From assembly GCA_018675425.1 (NCBI GenBank), contig JABGYD010000069.1:119580-183579 (forward strand): DNA of 64,000 bases, written 5' to 3'. Every line of letters starts with the position of its first letter. The stretch's first letter is position 1. This document shows positions 1 to 9,605 of this stretch, one piece after another. The stretch comes from Kordiimonadaceae bacterium. GTDB lineage: Bacteria > Pseudomonadota > Alphaproteobacteria > Sphingomonadales > Emcibacteraceae. Below the pieces are notes generated by a model, which worked only from the letters and a program-made list of their open reading frames with translations, had not been told where the DNA came from and made no database searches. The position numbers and the translations under genes were made by a program.

Positions 1-1
1 T

Positions 2-517
2 AATTTGGATATGGTTCCGCGAACAGCTTGGGCTTTAATGGTACCATCAACAATTACATTGTTGGCTGCAGGAGAATATTGGCAGATCAGCAGTATTGCA
101 TTGGTCTTTTCCTGGTTGATTGGAGGGCTTTGGCTTTGGCTTATTTGGGACGCTCATCTTCATGATCAAACACCACGCGCTACCCGCGACCGGAAAATTG
201 AATTTATCCTCAAAATATTGATGACAGTTTTTTATATTGGTCTTGGTTCATCATCATTAGTTAACGGAGAACCACTATTTTTCACATGGGTTGCCCTAAA
301 AGCATTAATTTTTGGACTAATTTTTGCAGCTGCCATAATGATAGATATCGTATTTAAGCCAGTAGGGCCACAGCTTGCAAATTTACTGAGTGAAGGTTCA
401 TCAGATGAAACTGAATTACCCCTCTTGCGCACAATGAACCGCACACGTATTTGGGTGTGGATTGTCTATGCACTTCTTCTCATAACAGCATTGCTTGGGA
501 ATGCAAAACCCCTGTAG
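2..517 (+). CDS. Integral membrane protein of unknown function (5' partial)
   Basis: The reading frame is open to the left edge of the window, so the gene probably begins upstream and the TTG at base 5 is not a trustworthy start. About 170 residues are visible, with four hydrophobic stretches: residues 8-50 (possibly two helices), 68-88, 92-117 and the C-terminal 25. A charged segment (HLHDQTPRATRDRKIE) lies after the first stretch and an acidic loop (SEGSSDETE) before the last helix. I recognise no catalytic motif and cannot assign a family. The multi-helix layout with short loops fits a small inner-membrane protein. It ends about 190 bp before a tRNA on the opposite strand. Confidence 0.6.
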   Translation, partial: NLDMVPRTAWALMVPSTITLLAAGEYWQISSIALVFSWLIGGLWLWLIWDAHLHDQTPRATRDRKIEFILKILMTVFYIGLGSSSLVNGEPLFFTWVALKALIFGLIFAAAIMIDIVFKPVGPQLANLLSEGSSDETELPLLRTMNRTRIWVWIVYALLLITALLGNAKPL

Positions 518-570
518 TTATATATATGCGGGCCAAATACCGTTCTTCATCGTGCTCCTTTAGAAACTTT

Positions 571-604
571 CGGTTATTGTCTCAGAGATCTGACAAAATA
601 ACCG
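571..604. repeat. Inverted repeat downstream of the membrane protein
   Basis: CGGTTATT pairs with AATAACCG, and an inner GTC/GAC extends the stem after a two-base bulge, around a 10-base loop. It lies 54 bp past the stop of the first gene in the gap before the tRNA. No T-run follows on either strand, so a terminator role is only possible. Confidence 0.35.
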
Positions 605-703
605 TCTCACGATCCATAATTGGGCGAAATATATAATCTAACCCATTAAAATATAAACACTATATATAGAGAGACAGAGATTGGTTAATAATGGGATACT
701 AGA

Positions 704-778
704 TGGTGGGCGGTACAAGGTTCGAACTTGTGACCTCCTCGATGTCAACGAGGCGCTCTACCACTGAGCTAACTGCCC
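704..778 (-). tRNA. tRNA-Val (anticodon GAC)
   Basis: The reverse complement folds as a full cloverleaf: 7-bp acceptor, D arm GCTC/GAGC, anticodon stem CCTCG/CGAGG with loop TTGACAT, a 5-base variable loop, and T arm ACAAG/CTTGT with loop TTCGAAC. The anticodon is GAC, which reads valine GUC/GUU. The discriminator is A and the 3' CCA is encoded. One acceptor pair (position 5-68) is an A-C mismatch; the rest of the arm pairs. It is a single tRNA, not part of a cluster here. Confidence 0.93.
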
Positions 779-806
779 ACACAATAGGTAATTAAGTAGT
801 CTAGGA

Positions 807-834
807 TTTATACTTAACTTACACAAAGAAGCAA
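807..834 (-). promoter_or_regulatory. Probable promoter of tRNA-Val
   Basis: On the minus strand a TTGCTT -35 box and a TATAAA -10 box are separated by 16 bp. They end about 28 bp upstream of the tRNA 5' end, the right place for a sigma70-type promoter of this tRNA. Assigned by eye only. Confidence 0.45.
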
Positions 835-966
835 GTCCTATAGTATATATATTTTATTCATGGAAGATTTAATTAAAATTTGATATCATATGGTGATAGA
901 ATTATAACTATTATTGATATTTTAGAACCAGTCTTCATATTAAAAGAATAGCAGTTGGATTAATTA

Positions 967-1581
967 ATGCTTGGACCAAATACGAATCTTGAACTCTCTG
1001 TAACCAACCGATCGCAAGAAACTTTGGAGCTTCTAATGTTGCGCCGATCCCTTACTGTTAAAGATATGGTCCATCCTGGTCCCAGCGAAGAACAACTCAA
1101 GCAAATTCTTGAAATAGGCTCAAGGGTTCCCGATCATAAAAAACAGGTACCATGGAGATTTTTAACATTTGAAAAGAATACACGAAAGAAATTTGGCAAA
1201 ATATTACGGGCAATTTTTGCTAAAAATTATCCCAAAACCAATGAGAAAATGCTTGATTTTGAAGAAAATCGTTTTCTTAGAGCCCCTTTAGTAATTGCGG
1301 TCATTTCCACTGCCGACAAAGATAACCCTAAAGTACCCGAGTGGGAACAAATTTTAACAGCGGGCGCTGTCTGTCAAAATATTCTCATCGCCTCAAATGC
1401 AATGGGTTACGCTAGCCAATGGCTCACGGAATGGTATGCATATGACAAAGTAGTTCTTAAGGAATTAAACCTCAACCCTAATGAAAGAATAGCAGGTTTT
1501 ATCTACATAGGCACCGCAAGTAAACAACCAAAGGAACGTGGGCGTCCCGACCTAGCCAATCTCGTAAAAAAATGGGAGTGA
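967..1581 (+). CDS. Nitroreductase family protein
   Basis: This 204-residue protein matches the small nitroreductase (FMN, YdjA-like) fold. RRSLTVKDM near residue 26 corresponds to the FMN-phosphate-binding RRSxR region. VPDHKKQVPWRFLTF near residue 53 matches the PSxxNxQPWxF segment of YdjA-like members, which carry PDHG/K there. The tail has GFIYIGTASKQPKERGRPDL, typical of the family C-terminus that contacts FMN. Such enzymes reduce nitro compounds or quinones with NAD(P)H, usually as homodimers; the physiological substrate cannot be read here. The gene stands alone and converges on prfC. No strong Shine-Dalgarno precedes the ATG, so a start a few codons downstream is possible. Confidence 0.85.
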   Translation: MLGPNTNLELSVTNRSQETLELLMLRRSLTVKDMVHPGPSEEQLKQILEIGSRVPDHKKQVPWRFLTFEKNTRKKFGKILRAIFAKNYPKTNEKMLDFEENRFLRAPLVIAVISTADKDNPKVPEWEQILTAGAVCQNILIASNAMGYASQWLTEWYAYDKVVLKELNLNPNERIAGFIYIGTASKQPKERGRPDLANLVKKWE

Positions 1582-1636
1582 GCCATTTCAATTTAATGGG
1601 CCACAATAATGACAAAGGAAATACTTTTATAATATA

Positions 1637-3226
1637 TTAAAAGAGTTGTTCTTTTGTCTTAAGAAATTGAAGGTCTGGGTTCTCTTCAATAGCCTTATCA
1701 AGTCTCCATAAATTTCGCGCAAGAAATACTGGTGAACCGTTATGATCTTCAGCCATGTTTGCTTTATTATTATCTATAAATTTTTTCAACTTGAAGAGGT
1801 CTTCTCCTTCTACCCATCGCGCGGTATACAAAGAAGTTGCCTCAAACCGACAAGGAACGTCATATTCTGTGCGTATCCGATCAGCCATAACTTCAAATTG
1901 CAACATACCGACAACACCAACATACCACTCAGCCCCAATAACAGGCTTAAAGACACGCGCAGCACCCTCCTCTGCAAGTTGGTGTAAAGCCCGGCTCAAA
2001 TGCTTAGCTTTCATAGGTTCATCAGGTCTCACTGTTTGAATATATTCGGGGGCAAAGCTCGGAATACCAATAAATTTCAAATTTTCCCCTTCAGTCAAAC
2101 TATCGCCTATGCGCAGGTTTCCATGGTTTGGAATACCAATAATATCACCAGGCCAAGCCTCTTCTGCTAACTCTCTATCCTGGGCAAGAAATAATACAGG
2201 ATTATGCAGATTAACAAGTTTATCGTCACGAACATGTTTAAGCTTCATTCCTCGCTTAAATTTTCCGGAAACTAGTCGAAAAAATGCAATTCGATCGCGA
2301 TGTTTTGGATCCATATTAGCTTGGATTTTAAAAACAAACCCACTCACCTTTGGCTCATGAGGATCCACTTCTCTTATGGTGGACAAATATCGCCCTGGAA
2401 TTGGCGCAAAATTGGTTAGTCCATTAAGTAACTCTTTAACACCAAAGGTATTTATAGCCGAACCAAAATAAACTGGTGTTAAAGTACCTTCTAGGTATGC
2501 CTGTTGATCAAACGCTGGACAAAGCTCACGCACCATTTCTACTTCTTCACGTAACTGTTCTACTAAATCTGACGGCAATAATTCATCTAGTTTTGGGTCG
2601 TCAATACCCTCACAAACAACACCAGCATCAGGAATATTACCTTTACTCCTCTCAACTAGTATCAAACGGTCATTGATTAGGTCATAGCAGCCTTTAAAGC
2701 TTCGCCCCATGCCGATAGGCCATGTTGCCGGCGCAACATCAAGCGCCAACTTATCAGCGAGGTCATCCAGGAGATCAAACGGGTTTAAAGCTTCGCGGTC
2801 CATCTTGTTAAAAAATGAAATTACCGGCATATCGCGCAAACGACATACTTCAAAGAGTTTCCTTGTCTGCCCTTCCACGCCCTTTGCACTATCAAGAACC
2901 ATTACCGCACTATCAACTGCGGTTAAAACTCTGTATGTATCCTCAGAAAAATCTTCATGGCCGGGAGTATCAAGCAAATTAAACATATGTTTGTCATATT
3001 CAAACGACATCACAGATGAAGCTACAGAAATCCCCCGCTCTTGCTCAACCTTCATCCAATCTGAACGTGCGCGACGTCGAGCACCCCGTGCCTTAACCTC
3101 ACCAGCCATCTGAATAGCCCCACCAAAAAGCAGTAACTTTTCAGTTAACGTTGTCTTACCAGCATCGGGGTGAGCGATAATCGCAAATGTTTTTCTACGG
3201 TCTACTTCTTCATTAAGTATCGACAT
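1637..3226 (-). CDS. prfC: Peptide chain release factor 3
   Basis: The 529-residue protein has the RF3 translational GTPase layout and the usual length. The P-loop is AHPDAGKTT at residues 18-26, followed by switch region RGISVASSV, the G3 motif DTPGHEDF near residue 86 and the G4 motif NKMD near residue 140. Elongation-factor domain II and the RF3 C-terminal domain follow (VGVVGMLQFEV, then YDVPCRFE). RF3 uses GTP to eject RF1/RF2 from the ribosome after peptide release and also supports post-termination quality control. It is transcribed alone, converging with the nitroreductase, with a 456-bp gap upstream. Confidence 0.97.
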   Translation of the reverse strand: MSILNEEVDRRKTFAIIAHPDAGKTTLTEKLLLFGGAIQMAGEVKARGARRRARSDWMKVEQERGISVASSVMSFEYDKHMFNLLDTPGHEDFSEDTYRVLTAVDSAVMVLDSAKGVEGQTRKLFEVCRLRDMPVISFFNKMDREALNPFDLLDDLADKLALDVAPATWPIGMGRSFKGCYDLINDRLILVERSKGNIPDAGVVCEGIDDPKLDELLPSDLVEQLREEVEMVRELCPAFDQQAYLEGTLTPVYFGSAINTFGVKELLNGLTNFAPIPGRYLSTIREVDPHEPKVSGFVFKIQANMDPKHRDRIAFFRLVSGKFKRGMKLKHVRDDKLVNLHNPVLFLAQDRELAEEAWPGDIIGIPNHGNLRIGDSLTEGENLKFIGIPSFAPEYIQTVRPDEPMKAKHLSRALHQLAEEGAARVFKPVIGAEWYVGVVGMLQFEVMADRIRTEYDVPCRFEATSLYTARWVEGEDLFKLKKFIDNNKANMAEDHNGSPVFLARNLWRLDKAIEENPDLQFLKTKEQLF

Positions 3227-3682
3227 TGGAAATTCTCAATTAAAAAAACTCTTAAACTTCGGGAAATCTAAGAGCTTCAATAGCCATTGTACAGAGTTTA
3301 TTTAATATTTAAATTCTAAAAAACTGGAATAATTAAAATATCAGGTCTTTATTAACAAAACTGAATGCTTCTTCCCTTTAACAGCTTTATTAATTTTTAT
3401 TATTCTTAATATATAGAAAGCTCGATTTTAATACTCTATTATTAACTTCAAACCCCTAACGAAAAATAATCTTTGGATTATAAAAAACTTTAAATGGACA
3501 CTAATTAAAAACCAATCTCACTAAAGCATCTATCATTATTTTACGAAAAAGATTAAAATAATTATCAATTATTGAAATATCAATCGTGTTTTGAAATATG
3601 TACCTAACATATCAAATGCAGATTATTCAATTGATCCGCGAATGATAATGATTGATTCTAGAAGACGAAGGAGAAACAATAT
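3227..3682. other. Intergenic region between prfC and a small ORF
   Basis: This 456-bp AT-rich stretch holds the upstream regions of prfC (minus) and the small plus-strand ORF at 3683. I see no RNA gene in it. A 9-bp AT-only inverted repeat (ATTATTTTA/TAAAATAAT) lies at 3535-3562. Tandem AATGAT hexamers at 3641-3652, 31 bp before the small ORF, resemble part of a Fur box. Nothing else stands out. Confidence 0.5.
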
Positions 3683-3796
3683 ATGAGCAAGTTTCATCGC
3701 AAAAACAAAATAACTAACAAAAAAGATAAGAGACTAATAATTATTCTAGTTGTTGCTATTGTAGCCCTAATAGCTTTTTTGATAGCAGTTACTTAA
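3683..3796 (+). CDS. Small single-pass membrane protein, 37 aa
   Basis: Not in the ORF track because of its length. The ATG follows a strong Shine-Dalgarno (AAGGAG, 9 bases upstream). The product starts with a very basic N-terminus (MSKFHRKNKITNKKDKR), continues with about 19 uninterrupted hydrophobic residues (LIIILVVAIVALIAFLIAV) and stops. That is the signature of a small membrane protein with a cytoplasmic positively charged tail. No family is recognised. It lies alone, convergent with ppdK, 54 bp from its stop. A Fur-box-like repeat upstream hints at iron control (inference). Confidence 0.6.
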   Translation: MSKFHRKNKITNKKDKRLIIILVVAIVALIAFLIAVT

Positions 3797-3850
3797 ATAT
3801 TTTTATAAAAAATTATTAAATCTAATAAACTTTATACTGTAATTGTAATT

Positions 3851-6514
3851 TTATGCTTTTTTCAGTGCAGCCTGTGCCGCAGCCAGACGAGCTATTGGAA
3901 CTCGATAAGGTGAACAAGATACATAATTTAGTCCAAGGTTATGGCAAAATTCAACGGAAGCTGGATCACCTCCATGTTCTCCACAAATTCCAACTTTAAG
4001 ATCATTTCGTGTCGCTCGACCACGTTCAAAACCAATTTTTATAAGCTCTCCAACACCCTCTTGATCAAGCGTTACAAATGGATCATTTTCAAATATACCC
4101 GCCTTAAGATAATCCTCAAGAAAATGTCCGCTATCATCACGACTTATGCCATAAGTGGTTTGTGTTAAATCATTAGTACCAAAACTAAAAAACTCCGCTT
4201 CCCCAGCAATCTCGCCTGCCTGAAGAGCGGCCCGCGGTAATTCAATCATTGTACCAACCATATAGTCCATTTTTTGACCAGAACTCGAGATTATCTCATC
4301 TGCTATATTACAAATAAGCTTTTTAAGTATTTTAAGCTCTTTACTGGCAGCAACCAAGGGCACCATAATTTCCGGAATAATAGTTTCATTAAGGTTTTTC
4401 GACACTTCTAGAGCAGCCTCGATGATTGATCTTGTCTGCATCTCATATATTTCTGGAAAGGATATACCTAGACGGCAACCACGATGACCAAGCATCGGGT
4501 TAAACTCGTGAAGTTCTTCTGCCCTCCGTTTTAAAAACATCAAATCCACTCCCATAGCCTCAGCTAATTCCTTATAATCCTCTTCCTTCTGAGGAAGAAA
4601 CTCATGAAGCGGAGGATCTAAAAGACGAACCGTTACAGGGAAGCCTCGCATAATAGTGAAGAGTTTAATAAAATCATTTCTTTGAACTGGCAGAAGTTTA
4701 GAAAGGGCATCTTTTCGAGCCTCTTCAGTATTAGACATAATCATCTGTCGCACATCAATAATTCGGGAAGCATCAAAAAACATATGTTCGGTGCGACAAA
4801 GACCAATGCCCTCTGCTCCAAATTCACGTGCTGCTGATACATCGAGCGGAGTTTCAGCATTGCTTCGAACTTGGAGTGTCCGCCTATCATCAGCCCAACC
4901 CATAAGTTCAGAGAAGTGTTTGCCAAGTTCAGGTTTAATAGTAGCTACTTCACCAACCATAACCTCACCGGTCCCGCCATCAATAGTGATAAGTTCTTTA
5001 CTTTTCACCATACGCTTACCAACAGTTACAGTGCCATTATCTAAGTCGATATGCAGTCCACTTGCACCAGAGACACAAGGACGACCCATACCGCGCGCCA
5101 CTACAGCTGCGTGGGACGTCATACCTCCGCGACTGGTTAGAATACCTCTTGCTGCATGCATTCCATGGATATCTTCAGGACTTGTTTCTATGCGAACAAG
5201 AATTACGTCCACACCCTCCTTTGATAGTTTCTCCGCTTCATCAGCAGAAAAAACCATAATACCGCTTGCCGCACCAGGGGATGCGGGGAGCCCTTTAGTA
5301 ATAACGTCACGGTGTGCTTCCGGATCAAGGGTAGGATGCAACAACTGATCTAAGGCAGACGGCTCAATCCGGAGAATTGCTTCTTCCTTAGTTATGATAC
5401 CCTCATGAACCATCTCTACTGCAATTTTAAGAGCAGCCGTTGCTGTTCTTTTTCCGCTACGTGTTTGAAGTATCCAAAGTTTATTTTGTTGTACGGTAAA
5501 TTCAATATCCTGCATATCACGGTAATGCGTTTCTAGTGTTTGAAAAATATCAACAAGTTCTCTATAAACACCGTTCATACTTTCTTCCATCGACAGCATA
5601 TTTGATCCAGCATTAACCCGACCTTCTTTGGTCAGGTTTAGTGGCGTGCGAATACCTGCAACAACATCTTCGCCTTGAGCATTGATAAGGTATTCGCCGT
5701 AGTAAGAGTTATTCCCAGTCGATGGGTCACGAGTAAAAGCAACACCAGTAGCGCAGTCATCACCCATATTCCCAAATACCATAGATTGAATATTAACGGC
5801 AGTACCCCAATTATTAGAAATATTATTCAGACGGCGATAAGTCATCGCTCTATCAATCATCCACGAACCAAACACTGCGTTGATAGCACCCCAAAGCTGC
5901 TCATTGACATCCTGTGGAAACGGGTAACCAAGCTCTTCTTCAGCTTTATTTTTAAAAACCTCTGAAAGTAATTTCCAATCATCAGCTCCGAGCTCAATAT
6001 CGCTAGCAAAACCATTTTCTTCTTTATGAATTTCAAGAAGTTCCTCAAATAAATAGTGCTCAACCCCAAGTACTACGTCTGAATACATCTGAATGAAACG
6101 ACGGTAGCTGTCATAAGCAAAGCGCTCGTCACCAGATTTTCGGGCAAGAGCCTCAACGGTAATATCATTTAGCCCTAGATTTAGGACAGTATCCATCATT
6201 CCTGGCATTGAAACACGCGCACCGGAGCGAACTGATACTAATAGCGGGTTCTTATCGTCTCCAAACTTGGAGCCAACTGTATTTTCGATAGTAGATATTG
6301 AAGTTTTTACCTGTTCTACAAGACCATCTGGATAAGTATTATTATTATCAAAATATTTTTTACAAACTTCCGTCGTAATTGTAAATCCGGGAGGTACCGG
6401 AAGACCAAGGTTTGACATTTCTGCCAAATTTGCACCCTTTCCCCCTAATAAATTTTTCATGGAAGCTTTTCCATCAGCAGATCCGTCACCAAAATTATAG
6501 ATCCATTTTTCCAT
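3851..6514 (-). CDS. ppdK: Pyruvate, phosphate dikinase
   Basis: The 887-residue protein covers the full PPDK architecture. An ATP-grasp nucleotide-binding domain begins with GGKGANLAEM at about residue 25. The phosphohistidine domain carries GGMTSHAAVVARG (catalytic His near residue 465). The PEP/pyruvate TIM barrel ends in the cysteine motif CGEHGGDP near residue 840. It interconverts pyruvate + ATP + Pi with PEP + AMP + PPi and may serve gluconeogenesis or PPi-based glycolysis. It lies 6 bp after the glyS stop on the same strand and is probably co-transcribed with glyQ-glyS, an arrangement I recall from other alphaproteobacteria. Confidence 0.97.
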   Translation of the reverse strand: MEKWIYNFGDGSADGKASMKNLLGGKGANLAEMSNLGLPVPPGFTITTEVCKKYFDNNNTYPDGLVEQVKTSISTIENTVGSKFGDDKNPLLVSVRSGARVSMPGMMDTVLNLGLNDITVEALARKSGDERFAYDSYRRFIQMYSDVVLGVEHYLFEELLEIHKEENGFASDIELGADDWKLLSEVFKNKAEEELGYPFPQDVNEQLWGAINAVFGSWMIDRAMTYRRLNNISNNWGTAVNIQSMVFGNMGDDCATGVAFTRDPSTGNNSYYGEYLINAQGEDVVAGIRTPLNLTKEGRVNAGSNMLSMEESMNGVYRELVDIFQTLETHYRDMQDIEFTVQQNKLWILQTRSGKRTATAALKIAVEMVHEGIITKEEAILRIEPSALDQLLHPTLDPEAHRDVITKGLPASPGAASGIMVFSADEAEKLSKEGVDVILVRIETSPEDIHGMHAARGILTSRGGMTSHAAVVARGMGRPCVSGASGLHIDLDNGTVTVGKRMVKSKELITIDGGTGEVMVGEVATIKPELGKHFSELMGWADDRRTLQVRSNAETPLDVSAAREFGAEGIGLCRTEHMFFDASRIIDVRQMIMSNTEEARKDALSKLLPVQRNDFIKLFTIMRGFPVTVRLLDPPLHEFLPQKEEDYKELAEAMGVDLMFLKRRAEELHEFNPMLGHRGCRLGISFPEIYEMQTRSIIEAALEVSKNLNETIIPEIMVPLVAASKELKILKKLICNIADEIISSSGQKMDYMVGTMIELPRAALQAGEIAGEAEFFSFGTNDLTQTTYGISRDDSGHFLEDYLKAGIFENDPFVTLDQEGVGELIKIGFERGRATRNDLKVGICGEHGGDPASVEFCHNLGLNYVSCSPYRVPIARLAAAQAALKKA

Positions 6515-6520
6515 TATCTA

Positions 6521-8569
6521 TTAACCTTCTATTTTAGAAAATTGAGCCACAACATTCATAGTGGATCTGATGTGAGATAATAATTTAAGTCTATTTTCCC
6601 TCTCTCGTCCTACGTCACTGTTGACAGTAACTTTATTAAGAAATTCATCAATTGGACTACGTAAACTGGATAATTCTTTCATGGCCTCCGCAAAGTTTTC
6701 TGCTTTTATTGCTGCAGCCACCCTCACATCCACACCCTGCAACGCTTTATATAATTCTATTTCTTCGTCCACAGAAAGATCAGGCTGAGATACTTTCCCA
6801 TCAAATAGTTTTCCGGCTTTCTTTTCTTCGGCATGAAGAATATTTGTTGCTCTTTTATATCCAGCTAATAAGTTTTTTCCATCATTGGTGTAAATAAAAC
6901 TCTGAAGTGAATTTGCTTTTGCAAGCAGCTTAACAAAATCCCAAGAAAACTCTGCACCAATAATGTCATGGCTAATATTCTTATCTTTTGCATATATTTT
7001 CAGACGGTCCCAGAAAAAATTAAGGAGGTCATCTACATTCAATTTTTTCTTATTAAAGTTCATATAAGTTGAAACGGAATAGTTAATAACAACACTCAAA
7101 TCAATTCGTATATTATTTTCAATTATCAAACGAATTATTCCTAATGAAGCACGGCGCAATGCAAAAGGATCCTTTGACCCTGTAGGCTTTTCATTAATTC
7201 CAAAAAATCCAACTAAAATATCGATTTTTTCGGCTAGTGCTAAAGCCATACTTACTGGAGAAGAGGGACAATTATCAGAGGGACCCTTTGGTGAATATTG
7301 ATCAGCAATAGCTTCTGCAACGGCTGCGTCTTGACCTTCAGAAAGTGCAAAATATTTACCCATCAAACCTTGCAACTCTGGACATTCGTCAACCATACCA
7401 GTCACAAGATCAGATTTTGATAGCTTTGCTGCTAGTTTAGATTGTTGAACATCAGCACCAATTAAGGTAGCTATAAAACCAGATAAAGTTTCTAACCGTT
7501 CAATACGCTGGCCAACTGTTCCAAGTTTTGATTGAAATACAATTTTATTAAGCGCAATAATGTGATCAGTTAGGGTTGATTTTAAATCTTGATCCCAGAA
7601 AAATTTTGTATCGCTGAGACGGGCATGCAAGACACGCTCATTACCAGCAATAATTTTAGCACCGTTATCCTCAGTATTTATATTTGAAATAAAAATAAAT
7701 TTATTTGTTAGTTTATCATTTTTATCTTTAAGTGAAAAATATTTTTGATGAGTACGCATGGCTGATGTTAGAGCCTCCGGAGGTACAGTAAGAAAGTCCT
7801 CTTCATAAGATCCAATCATTGTAACGGGGTATTCAGTAAGCCCCGCCACCTCATTAAGTAACTGCTTATCATCAATAATATCAAGCCCATTATCCGAGGC
7901 AAGTTTATTGGCATCCTTTTGAATAGTGGAAATTCGTTCATCCCGATCGATTATCACATAAGCCTTTTTAAGACCTTGTTTATAATCAGCAAAAGAGGAT
8001 ATGAGTAATTCCATCGGTGCCATAAAACGATGACCACGGGTCATATTACTAGATAAAATTCCGTTTACTTCAAAATTCACTACTTTCCCACCGTGAATGC
8101 AAAGGATACTATGTAATGGCCTTACCCAACGTAGTGAACCCGTTCCCCAGCGTTGCGATTTTGGCCATGGAAAGTTTTGAATAACTCCTGGGAGAAATTC
8201 AGAAATAACGTCAGCAGCTGCACGACCTTTTTGTTCAATATTCGCATAAAGAAAAGTTCCCTTTTTATCTACACGTTCAAACAAATCATCGCGGGTTACA
8301 CCACACCCACGTAAAAAACCTTCTACGGCTTGATCAGGTGCATCAAAACGGGGGCCACGACGTTCCTCAGAAACATCAGGTTGCTCTGTAGATAAATTAG
8401 CAATGTGCAAAGTAAGCCGGCGAGCCGTCACATAAGATGATACAAAACTATGTTCAAGATCGGCCTCCGTAAGCTTTTCTGTTACCAGTCTTACAAGATC
8501 TTTTGATGCTTTTTCTTGCATTCGCGCGGGGATTTCTTCAGAAAAAATTTCAAGCAAAAACTCAGACAT
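6521..8569 (-). CDS. glyS: Glycine-tRNA ligase beta subunit
   Basis: The 682-residue product begins MSEFLLEIFSEEIPARM, the standard GlyS N-terminus, and ends with the DALR-type anticodon-binding region (KPTGSKDPFALRRASLGIIRLI near residue 460, then the helical tail). It forms the alpha2beta2 bacterial glycyl-tRNA synthetase with GlyQ. The beta subunit binds tRNA-Gly, while alpha forms glycyl-adenylate. Its ATG lies one base after the glyQ stop, so the two are translated together. Length is normal for the family. Confidence 0.97.
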   Translation of the reverse strand: MSEFLLEIFSEEIPARMQEKASKDLVRLVTEKLTEADLEHSFVSSYVTARRLTLHIANLSTEQPDVSEERRGPRFDAPDQAVEGFLRGCGVTRDDLFERVDKKGTFLYANIEQKGRAAADVISEFLPGVIQNFPWPKSQRWGTGSLRWVRPLHSILCIHGGKVVNFEVNGILSSNMTRGHRFMAPMELLISSFADYKQGLKKAYVIIDRDERISTIQKDANKLASDNGLDIIDDKQLLNEVAGLTEYPVTMIGSYEEDFLTVPPEALTSAMRTHQKYFSLKDKNDKLTNKFIFISNINTEDNGAKIIAGNERVLHARLSDTKFFWDQDLKSTLTDHIIALNKIVFQSKLGTVGQRIERLETLSGFIATLIGADVQQSKLAAKLSKSDLVTGMVDECPELQGLMGKYFALSEGQDAAVAEAIADQYSPKGPSDNCPSSPVSMALALAEKIDILVGFFGINEKPTGSKDPFALRRASLGIIRLIIENNIRIDLSVVINYSVSTYMNFNKKKLNVDDLLNFFWDRLKIYAKDKNISHDIIGAEFSWDFVKLLAKANSLQSFIYTNDGKNLLAGYKRATNILHAEEKKAGKLFDGKVSQPDLSVDEEIELYKALQGVDVRVAAAIKAENFAEAMKELSSLRSPIDEFLNKVTVNSDVGRERENRLKLLSHIRSTMNVVAQFSKIEG

Positions 8570-8570
8570 A

Positions 8571-9452
8571 TTACGCCCCCTCGCCCTGTGAAATTAGGTA
8601 CGCTTCGCAACAGGCTTTGGCTAGCGCACGCACTCTACCAATATAAGCTTGGCGTTCTGTAACACTGATAACACCGCGAGCATCAAGTAAATTAAAAGCA
8701 TGTGATGCCTTAATACATTGATCATAAGCTGGAAGCGGATAGTTTCCTTTTTCTAATATCAACTGACACTCGGTTTCTGCATCAGCGAAATGCCTGAACA
8801 ATACTTCTGTATTAGCTATTTCGAAGTTATATGCGGAATATTCCTGCTCGTTTTGCAAAAATACTTCGCTATATTTAACTCCTTCGCTGTTCCATCTCAG
8901 ATCATAAATATTATCAACGCCTTGAATAAACATAGCAAGACGCTCCAACCCGTAAGTCAGCTCTCCCATAACTGGCTTACAGTCAAAACCACCAACTTGT
9001 TGAAAGTAAGTAAACTGGCTGACTTCCATTCCATCACACCATACCTCCCAACCCAGTCCCCATGCTCCAAGAGTAGGACTTTCCCAATCATCTTCTACAA
9101 AACGAATGTCATGTTCCTTGCTGTTAATTCCAAGATTTTCAAGACTTTCTAGATATAGTTCCTGAATATTATCAGGTGATGGCTTAAGTACTGTCTGAAA
9201 CTGGTAGTAATGCTGCAAGCGATTAGGGTTTTTACCATAACGGCCATCGGTTGGGCGACGGCACGGTTGCACGTAAGCTGCTTTCCAAGGTTTACTTCCT
9301 AGAGAACGCAGTGTTGTAGCTGGATGAAAGGTTCCTGCACCTACTTCCATGTCATAGGGCTGTAAAATAAGGCACCCCTGATCCGCCCAAAAATGCTGTA
9401 ACTTAAGGATAAGGTTTTGGAAACAATTATCGTTCGCATTATTGCTGCTCAT
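8571..9452 (-). CDS. glyQ: Glycine-tRNA ligase alpha subunit
   Basis: The 293-residue class II synthetase subunit has the characteristic start [24 protein letters not shown], motif-2-type sequence [14 protein letters not shown] near residue 80 and [13 protein letters not shown] near residue 165. It activates glycine with ATP as part of alpha2beta2 GlyRS. It is the first gene of glyQ-glyS-ppdK, and a consensus-like promoter lies upstream. Complete and ordinary. Confidence 0.97.
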   Translation of the reverse strand: MSSNNANDNCFQNLILKLQHFWADQGCLILQPYDMEVGAGTFHPATTLRSLGSKPWKAAYVQPCRRPTDGRYGKNPNRLQHYYQFQTVLKPSPDNIQELYLESLENLGINSKEHDIRFVEDDWESPTLGAWGLGWEVWCDGMEVSQFTYFQQVGGFDCKPVMGELTYGLERLAMFIQGVDNIYDLRWNSEGVKYSEVFLQNEQEYSAYNFEIANTEVLFRHFADAETECQLILEKGNYPLPAYDQCIKASHAFNLLDARGVISVTERQAYIGRVRALAKACCEAYLISQGEGA

Positions 9453-9528
9453 AAGAGAGATTCTTTCACAAAAAATAGGAATTATTTAAGAAAAATACCT
9501 ATCAGGTGAGCTAAGGTCAAGGATTCAA

Positions 9529-9559
9529 ATTATATTTAGTAATGTCGCCCCTCTGTCAA
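9529..9559 (-). promoter_or_regulatory. Probable glyQ promoter
   Basis: On the minus strand a perfect TTGACA and a perfect TATAAT occur 19 bp apart, about 75 bp upstream of the glyQ ATG. The spacing is longer than the ideal 17 bp, but an alternative AATATA sits exactly 17 bp away. No T-box or other leader structure was found in the short 5' region. Confidence 0.5.
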
Positions 9560-9605
9560 AAATTTTACTGCGTACACATATTCAAAAAACTATAAGAGTT
9601 AATTT

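Noticed and set aside
451-636. 61-aa plus-strand ORF (or its 36-aa ATG at 526) after the first gene
   Set aside because: Overlaps the upstream gene in another frame, has no Shine-Dalgarno, and its composition is not protein-like.
4791-5348. 185-aa ORF antisense to ppdK
   Set aside because: Ser/Pro-rich shadow of a strongly conserved gene on the other strand.
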